Positions 19,813 through 24,824 of a stretch of DNA of 24,824 nucleotides are shown here, one piece after another. A program made the position numbers and the translations under genes. The stretch's first letter is position 1, and the number at the start of each line of letters is the position of its first letter. A model generated the notes under the pieces. That model had not been told where the DNA came from and searched no databases. It was given only the letters and a program-made list of their open reading frames with translations. The stretch is from a virus: the IMG/VR virus record IMGVR_UViG_3300042341_000189, positions 1 to 24,824 of that record, one strand, 5' to 3'.

Positions 19813-20057
19813 AGTGTTTGCGCCCCATCAACAACGGGTTGATCTTTTTGGGCTGGAACATATTCGGCAATAGGACCATACTGCCCAGCAACAATGTCAG
19901 CAAAGATTGCGCGACCGTGCGGCTCCACATCGTTTGGAGAGGCTGTGAACGGTAGCAGCTCATCTCCAAATTGACTGGTTGTAATTTCGCAGTTAATGGC
20001 TGTATGCTCTGCGTCAACCCACACTGGGTTTTTAACGGATGTCAGTTCTGATTGCAT
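19809..20057 (-). CDS. Small tail-cluster protein with NPVWVDAEHTAI motif
   Basis: 82 residues from ATG 20057 with GAGG upstream. It carries a pattern I have met in phage tail regions: NPVWVDAEHTAINCEITTSQ, then LPFTASPNDVEPHGRAIFADI and AGQYGPIAEYVP. The role is not known; its place between short fibre and cupin genes suggests a virion or assembly protein. Confidence 0.65.
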   Translation of the reverse strand: MQSELTSVKNPVWVDAEHTAINCEITTSQFGDELLPFTASPNDVEPHGRAIFADIVAGQYGPIAEYVPAQKDQPVVDGAQTL

Positions 20058-20065
20058 GATGGTCC

Positions 20066-20665
20066 TCAAGAAATTCGGAGAAATTCGTATGTCCAGTGAG
20101 TTACAAATGCGGCGCTACATCCAACTGGCTGGTATATAACAACAAGATTACTTTTAGTCATACATCGCCAAGTTCCTGCGCTACCAATAAACATACTGCT
20201 GGCGCTGTATGTGGTTCCCACGTTAAAAGTAATTTGCGACACATAACTGCCGTAAGTCCCAACAGCACCAGCACTTGCTCCTGCCGTAGCTGCAAGAACG
20301 TTTGATGTATTTGGCAAAGCCACCGTAACAGCGCCCGTGCTGCCGTTGACACTTGTTACACCACCGTTGCCAGCAGTAGTGGCATAGTTCGCGGTGCTTG
20401 CAGTGGTGGCACTCGTTGCAGTTGTGGCCGTGGTAGCGCTGGTCGCAGTTGCGGCATTCCCAGAAATGGAAATGCCCCAAGTGCCTGTGGCTCCAAACCC
20501 AGAAAGAGATGGCACAGCCAAGTTTGTCCGAGCCGCAGAAGCATCAGAAGCACCTGTACCTCCATTGGTGACTGGGACAGCGTTTACAAGACCATCAGTT
20601 GCATCAAGCTGGCCGCTTGAGTTGATGTTGTTTGCAAGCTGAGAAAGGTTGAAGGCTTGGGTCAT
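20066..20665 (-). CDS. Short fibre-like protein
   Basis: 199 residues from ATG 20665 behind AAGGACATC. Repeat-type fibre modules are visible: VPVTNGGTGASDASAARTNL and [17 protein letters not shown], related to modules in the long fibre ([35 protein letters not shown]). A Thr/Ala-rich stretch leads to a C-terminal beta domain (AGTWRCMTKSNLVVIYQPVG ... EFLRIS) of the type found at fibre ends. It is a second, short fibre or an adapter. Confidence 0.75.
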   Translation of the reverse strand: MTQAFNLSQLANNINSSGQLDATDGLVNAVPVTNGGTGASDASAARTNLAVPSLSGFGATGTWGISISGNAATATSATTATTATSATTASTANYATTAGNGGVTSVNGSTGAVTVALPNTSNVLAATAGASAGAVGTYGSYVSQITFNVGTTYSASSMFIGSAGTWRCMTKSNLVVIYQPVGCSAAFVTHWTYEFLRIS

Positions 20666-20674
20666 GTGATGTCC

Positions 20675-23600
20675 TTATGCCGCGCCAATACGAGCAAAAG
20701 TTTGCTGGTTAAGAAGCGTGAAGTTGTTGTTGAACGGAACTGTCAAATTATAGTTTGCTGAACTGGCAGTGTAGTCATACGCAGAACCTTTCGTCAAGAG
20801 AGCGCCATTTGCATAGACTTCCATTGCCAAAGGGTTGCTGGCAAAAATGTATGTCAATGCGCCACTGTTTGAATAGGCCACTGTATTTGTCACGTTGGAG
20901 GCGGGAATTCCAAGATTGTTTTCGGCGTACATGATGATTGTCATTTTGCCGGTTACATTGGCTGGGAAGCCTGTGATTGCATCTCCAGACAAATCATAGT
21001 CAATCTCATTGAACTGAACTCCATTGACATAGACGGCTTCAAATCCATTGCGAATTGTGAAGTCTGACGGCGTGTATGACGATACGTTTGCAAGGTCGAA
21101 TGTGTACCTGCTGAATGGTCTATAAGTAGACCCAGCAGCACGTTTTCTAAACAAGCCATAGCCCGTGATCGCCCCAGAAATGCTGGTTGTAAAGGTGATC
21201 GTTTTTGTTGATGTGTTGACCGACTGAACTGTGAATGCGGTTACTACATCAGTAGAAGCTGGCTGCGTTGCGGCAAAGCACAGCAAGTCACCGGCCTCAA
21301 TAATTTGATCTGTTGGGTCTTCATACACAATTGTGGTTGACCCGCTAGATACGATGTTTGTTCCAAGAACCTCGTAATATTGGTCTGTGCTGACCGCCCT
21401 CATGTTGATGACGACAACAATTTCCCCTGCCGCACAAGCGGTAACCATCACAACATCGGTTGTTGTCTCGGTGTACTCGGAAGTGTCCAGCAAAATGCCA
21501 TTCCTGAACACCAGTATGTTTCCAACAATATGCGCCACAGCAAAAGATGTTTGCCCACCAGTGGCACTAAAGACATCCTCAGAGTAATAGAAATTATCAG
21601 ACTCTGTAAAACCAACGACTCGGCCAAAAACGTCAACCGTCAACGTGGCAACATTAAACGATTTGGAATAAATGCCAGAGCCAAAATTTAGGAACTTCTG
21701 CAACGACACCACCATTGAACCGCTGGTGTTGTTTGTCACGCTCAACAGTCCATCAGCAGAACTAATTGCAGTTGTGCCTGCTCTAGTCAATTGACCAGTT
21801 CGCAAATCCAAGTCAATAAAGTTTTGACCATCTTCCAAAGCGCCCCAAACAGATGAGTCGTAAATGGATGTCTCGGATGGAACAAAAGCGCCGCCCAAGT
21901 TTGCAAAGCCTGCGTTGCCAACTGCAAAGCTGAATTTCCTGTTTGAACGATTGGCGATCAACAGGTAATGTGACGTTCCAAAGCTGGCTGCATACCAAGT
22001 GTAGTCAGCAGGGTTTGTGCTGCCGTTCGCCGTGGTGTTGTTGAACAGGCCGTAGTAGGTCTTGCCGCGAGGATTGAGGCTAAAACCAGTTGTGCCATCT
22101 GCGCTGTCAGCGTAGGCAACAGCAATCCATCGCTCTGTGTACTGAAAGGTTGTTGGCCTCCAATTGACAACAGCAGAGGCTGGAGAGTATTGGCTGGTTG
22201 CAGCAAAGTTCACCAAGCGATAAAACACATACCAGTTGCCAGCAGGAATTTGAACTTCAACGCTTGGCAATGTTTCGCCAACAACGTATGGAACTCCATT
22301 GCTTGGAATGCTTGTTGTGCCAGCAAGATAAATCTGAGAAGACGATGGGCTGCTAAAAGCAGAGTACCAAACCTCGGCATACGAAACAAAGCCTGCCGTG
22401 CCCATGTATGGCTGCACATTGAAGCTAGGGACGGCTCCAAACGGGTTGGAGAAAGCAATTGTTGGCGCAGGCAGCGTGCCAAAGAAAGATGGGTTTGGAA
22501 GGTTGGTATTGGGCGCAGGAGTGTATTGCGAAATGTCCTTGTCATCGTAGACTTGAGCGTTGTATTCGTTAAGCTCAAATGTCGCTCCAAGGTTGCCATC
22601 GGGCAAAGAAACCTCAGACACCTTCATCACACGGAATAGCTTTGCTGTCCAACCGTATGAAGAGTTTGTGATGGAGATGACATCGCCTGCATCAATTTGA
22701 ATCCCGGTATAGACGGTGCTGATGTTGACGATCAGGTCTTCACGGGCCTGCTCAAGAATGCGAGAAGCCAAGTACTGAGCCTGAACAGAGTTGTTGACCA
22801 TCGACAACTGAATTGACTGCTTGTTGATAGGCTCATTTGGGTACAGCAGCAATGCTGGAGTCTCGTAATAAACAAAATCCGACTGGTCGCGGTTTTGCTT
22901 GCTTGGGAATTCGGCCTCAATCTGGTTGACGCTGCTGGTGATGTCAAAAGCGCTTACGCGAATTTCGCCAACAATGTTGTCATCGTCAAAAGCATAGGCA
23001 GTTGTTTCTGCCTTGTTAATGACAATGCTCCACTGACCTAGCGCTGCGTTGTATTGATTCCAAGAATCACAAGCAACCATGATTGAGTTGATGTTGTTTA
23101 AGCAGCTTTGTCCAGTGTCAATGATTCCATTGATTCGATAGCGAGGCTGGGTTTTTAGTATGGAGTCTTCAGTGTATGTAATCAGCTCGTCAGAGTACGC
23201 ATTTAATGCCGTTGCAGATGATGCGTTTACGATGTCTGTCGCCATTGCGGAGCCATACAGATCATTTGTGATGTAGTCGTACCAAACGTCACCGGGCTTG
23301 GCAACGCCTGTGCCATTCAGATATTGACTCGCCTTGAATGTCACCGTCTGCATACTGGTTGTCTCTGCATCACGGTTGTAGTTCAACTTCACAATCGCAA
23401 AAGCCAAACCGTTCATTTGACGGCCAGATGGCGACCAACGCAACTCAGATGGAATATCAGTGCCGCCCATAAACGATGAAGGCAAAGCTGCGCCGTTAGC
23501 CGATGAAATTACGCCAGCTTGTGTGGATGTGTACAAAGCAATAAACAAGTTGCCGTTGACCTTCCCATCCACATTGCCAGCGCCATCAGTCAAGCTGACA

Positions 23601-23992
23601 ACTTGTGTCTGGTTGGAGCCGCTAAAAGTTATTTTGCGATCACCCCAATACATTCCTGACAAGTCAAACCCAAACTGCCCATTAGGACTGATGTGAGAGA
23701 TGACCATGACGTAATACATTGTTTTTGCATCGGTACTTAAAACCGCATCAACAAAACGAGCGCCGCAATACGCATCGCCGTAAACAATCGGGATGCTGTT
23801 TGTGGTGGCTGGAGGAACCTGTTGACGGACTCCGTTATCAATAGCCTGAGTCGAGCTTGCATCTGGAGCAAAAGATCGTGAAATCAGTGTGGATACTGCA
23901 AAGTTAATTGCAAATGCAGCAGCCGTCATGCCCCATGTAAATGCAGCCACCGCTGTTTTTGTAATTGCCGCGACAATGAGTGAGCCGACCAT
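20675..23992 (-). CDS. Tail tip / host-specificity protein (lambda J-like)
   Basis: 1105 residues. A hydrophobic N-terminal stretch (about 1-40) is followed by DNGVRQQVPPATTNSIPIVY (the start of the conserved tip core) and later blocks such as YLASRILEQAREDLIVNIS, QIDAGDVISITNSSYGWTAK, LFRVMKVSEV and GNLGATFELNEYNAQVYDD. This is the pattern of tail tip (J) proteins of non-contractile tails, which form the hub and contact the receptor. The C-terminal half has Ser/Thr-rich, fibronectin-like and fibre-like beta segments. Start ATG 23992, GGA upstream. Confidence 0.85.
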   Translation of the reverse strand: MVGSLIVAAITKTAVAAFTWGMTAAAFAINFAVSTLISRSFAPDASSTQAIDNGVRQQVPPATTNSIPIVYGDAYCGARFVDAVLSTDAKTMYYVMVISHISPNGQFGFDLSGMYWGDRKITFSGSNQTQVVSLTDGAGNVDGKVNGNLFIALYTSTQAGVISSANGAALPSSFMGGTDIPSELRWSPSGRQMNGLAFAIVKLNYNRDAETTSMQTVTFKASQYLNGTGVAKPGDVWYDYITNDLYGSAMATDIVNASSATALNAYSDELITYTEDSILKTQPRYRINGIIDTGQSCLNNINSIMVACDSWNQYNAALGQWSIVINKAETTAYAFDDDNIVGEIRVSAFDITSSVNQIEAEFPSKQNRDQSDFVYYETPALLLYPNEPINKQSIQLSMVNNSVQAQYLASRILEQAREDLIVNISTVYTGIQIDAGDVISITNSSYGWTAKLFRVMKVSEVSLPDGNLGATFELNEYNAQVYDDKDISQYTPAPNTNLPNPSFFGTLPAPTIAFSNPFGAVPSFNVQPYMGTAGFVSYAEVWYSAFSSPSSSQIYLAGTTSIPSNGVPYVVGETLPSVEVQIPAGNWYVFYRLVNFAATSQYSPASAVVNWRPTTFQYTERWIAVAYADSADGTTGFSLNPRGKTYYGLFNNTTANGSTNPADYTWYAASFGTSHYLLIANRSNRKFSFAVGNAGFANLGGAFVPSETSIYDSSVWGALEDGQNFIDLDLRTGQLTRAGTTAISSADGLLSVTNNTSGSMVVSLQKFLNFGSGIYSKSFNVATLTVDVFGRVVGFTESDNFYYSEDVFSATGGQTSFAVAHIVGNILVFRNGILLDTSEYTETTTDVVMVTACAAGEIVVVINMRAVSTDQYYEVLGTNIVSSGSTTIVYEDPTDQIIEAGDLLCFAATQPASTDVVTAFTVQSVNTSTKTITFTTSISGAITGYGLFRKRAAGSTYRPFSRYTFDLANVSSYTPSDFTIRNGFEAVYVNGVQFNEIDYDLSGDAITGFPANVTGKMTIIMYAENNLGIPASNVTNTVAYSNSGALTYIFASNPLAMEVYANGALLTKGSAYDYTASSANYNLTVPFNNNFTLLNQQTFARIGAA

Positions 23993-23994
23993 AT

Positions 23995-24441
23995 CTATTC
24001 CTTCACAAAACTTGCACCAACAGCTTTATAGCCACGCTTGGTGTAATCAATCAACGGGCCTGATGCTGACACTGAGGTGATGGAGAAGTGAATGTCGCCA
24101 CGCTCCAGCATTTCAGTAGCCTCTTTGTCAAACGCTTTCCACAGACGGCCACCAATTGTTCCGTTCCTGTATTCAGGCTCAACCCACCAAAGCAACTCAT
24201 TCAATTCTCTCACTTTTGGACACCAGACATTTTGGCCCTTGATGCCAATAATTGCTCCGCGCATGTGGCTGTCAATGTAGATGAAGCCTCTGCCCATGAT
24301 GATGCCAAACAACAAGCTCTCAACGTACTTGGGATCGTGGTTGACTTGCTTGCCCAAAACCGTAATTGGATTCTCAAAGGCATAAGCCTCCACAATCTCA
24401 AGCAGCCTTGGTATGTCGTATCTTGTCGCTTTTCTTATCAT
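23995..24441 (-). CDS. GNAT-family N-acetyltransferase
   Basis: 148 residues. The opening MIRKATRYDIPRLLEIVEAY, the acetyl-CoA loop RNGTIGGRLWKAF and SVSASGPLIDYTKRGYKAVG place it in the GNAT superfamily, which transfers an acetyl group to amines. Phage tails often carry such a gene next to the tip gene; the target is unknown. It overlaps the tail gene before it (ATGA). Confidence 0.8.
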   Translation of the reverse strand: MIRKATRYDIPRLLEIVEAYAFENPITVLGKQVNHDPKYVESLLFGIIMGRGFIYIDSHMRGAIIGIKGQNVWCPKVRELNELLWWVEPEYRNGTIGGRLWKAFDKEATEMLERGDIHFSITSVSASGPLIDYTKRGYKAVGASFVKE

Positions 24442-24824
24442 CGCCCAAATATTCTTTGTGATAGTGAACCAGAAGCAGCTTGGGTGCTGGCTGCAATTTG
24501 AGCATTCCCAAAGTCAAAGTAGGAGCCAGCAATTGATGGGACACGGTTCATGCTGGTGTCGCCGGGATAGTAGACCTGCCAAATTTTTGGAGTGGTTCGC
24601 ACACCGCCAACACGGTTCTCAAGAATTGTCCTGAAAGAAGCACACGATAGTCCAACAGTGGCAACGCGACTTCTTAGCTGCTCGTTCCAGTCTTCCGTGA
24701 TGGAGAAGTTGGACACAATGCCCTGATAGCGCTTAAAGAACTGCTGCGTAGGCGATTGGATGATCTGGTTATTGGAGTCCAAGAAGCCACGCCAAACCTC
24801 AATGCGAGAGCCTTTGATTTCAGC
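24438..24824 (-). CDS. Tail protein, cut by the right edge (DUF2163-like)
   Basis: The frame is open across the edge, so only the C-terminal 128 residues are seen. It reads IKGSRIEVWRGFLDSNNQI, FKRYQGIVSNFSITED, SRVATVGLSCASFRTI and NRVPSIAGSYFDFG. The mix of strands and a DW/SCASFR pattern fits the tail proteins encoded upstream of the tip gene in non-contractile-tail phages (DUF2163-type). Order and overlap with GNAT support a tail role; the exact family is a guess. The TTG at 24782 is inside the gene and is not its start. Confidence 0.65.
   Translation of the reverse strand, partial: AEIKGSRIEVWRGFLDSNNQIIQSPTQQFFKRYQGIVSNFSITEDWNEQLRSRVATVGLSCASFRTILENRVGGVRTTPKIWQVYYPGDTSMNRVPSIAGSYFDFGNAQIAASTQAASGSLSQRIFGR

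Noticed and set aside
1-24824. tRNA genes, CRISPR arrays, integrase or attachment sites
   Set aside because: I looked for tRNA T-loops, regularly spaced repeats and recombinase signatures by eye and saw none convincing; a tRNA search program was not available.

Overview
The window is a piece of a double-stranded DNA tailed phage (Caudoviricetes). It has a lambda-J-like tail tip protein, chaperone-tipped tail fibres, a holin/endolysin pair, a phage replication and recombination module (DUF1376-type replication protein, RuvC-like resolvase, NinB, Ref-like HNH nuclease) and dense ATGA/GTGA/TGATG gene overlaps. The tail-tip type favours a non-contractile (siphovirus-like) particle. The GH19 endolysin, the gene families and moderate GC suggest a Gram-negative, perhaps freshwater betaproteobacterial host; that is inference. 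I see no tRNA, rRNA, CRISPR array, integrase or insertion sequence.

Layout, left to right. (1) 1-203: no supportable gene. 204-629, leftward: an HNH endonuclease of the kind that sits before terminase genes. (2) 637-767: five exact TTATNCACA (DnaA-box) words, then a rightward operon of six small genes (937-2778) ending in a strong terminator. It includes a Cys-rich Gp88-like protein and a 31-residue membrane protein. (3) 2817-3219: a 400-base gene-free zone between converging operons, with two 16-bp palindromes, three GGTTTACCC repeats and a leftward terminator. (4) 3220-8982, leftward: the middle operon. In order of transcription it runs from small regulators and the replication protein through the resolvase, NinB and the HNH nuclease to a chain of tiny proteins and a Dps-like protein. 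(5) 9087-11603, rightward: small leader genes, a terminator/attenuator, an SSB-like protein, Gp157, MazG-like and DUF3310 proteins. (6) 11572-24824, leftward: the end of the late operon. In order of transcription: tail protein (cut by the edge), GNAT, tail tip protein, short fibre, two small tail-cluster proteins including a cupin, a GIY-YIG homing endonuclease, a structural protein, the 1173-residue collagen-containing fibre, a 2OG-Fe(II) oxygenase, small accessory genes, holin and GH19 endolysin.

If the genome is circular or circularly permuted, the HNH gene would lead leftward into terminase, portal and capsid genes outside the window, which would rejoin at the right edge with the tail genes. 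The replication zone would then lie between lysis and packaging genes.

The most interesting observation is the stop-start coupled pair of a collagen-like tail fibre (37 full Gly-X-Y triplets in three blocks) and a 2OG-Fe(II) dioxygenase of the prolyl-4-hydroxylase type, which suggests enzymatic modification of the fibre. Next are a structural gene with no usable canonical start codon just behind a homing endonuclease, the DnaA-box cluster, and the palindrome/repeat region between the converging operons.
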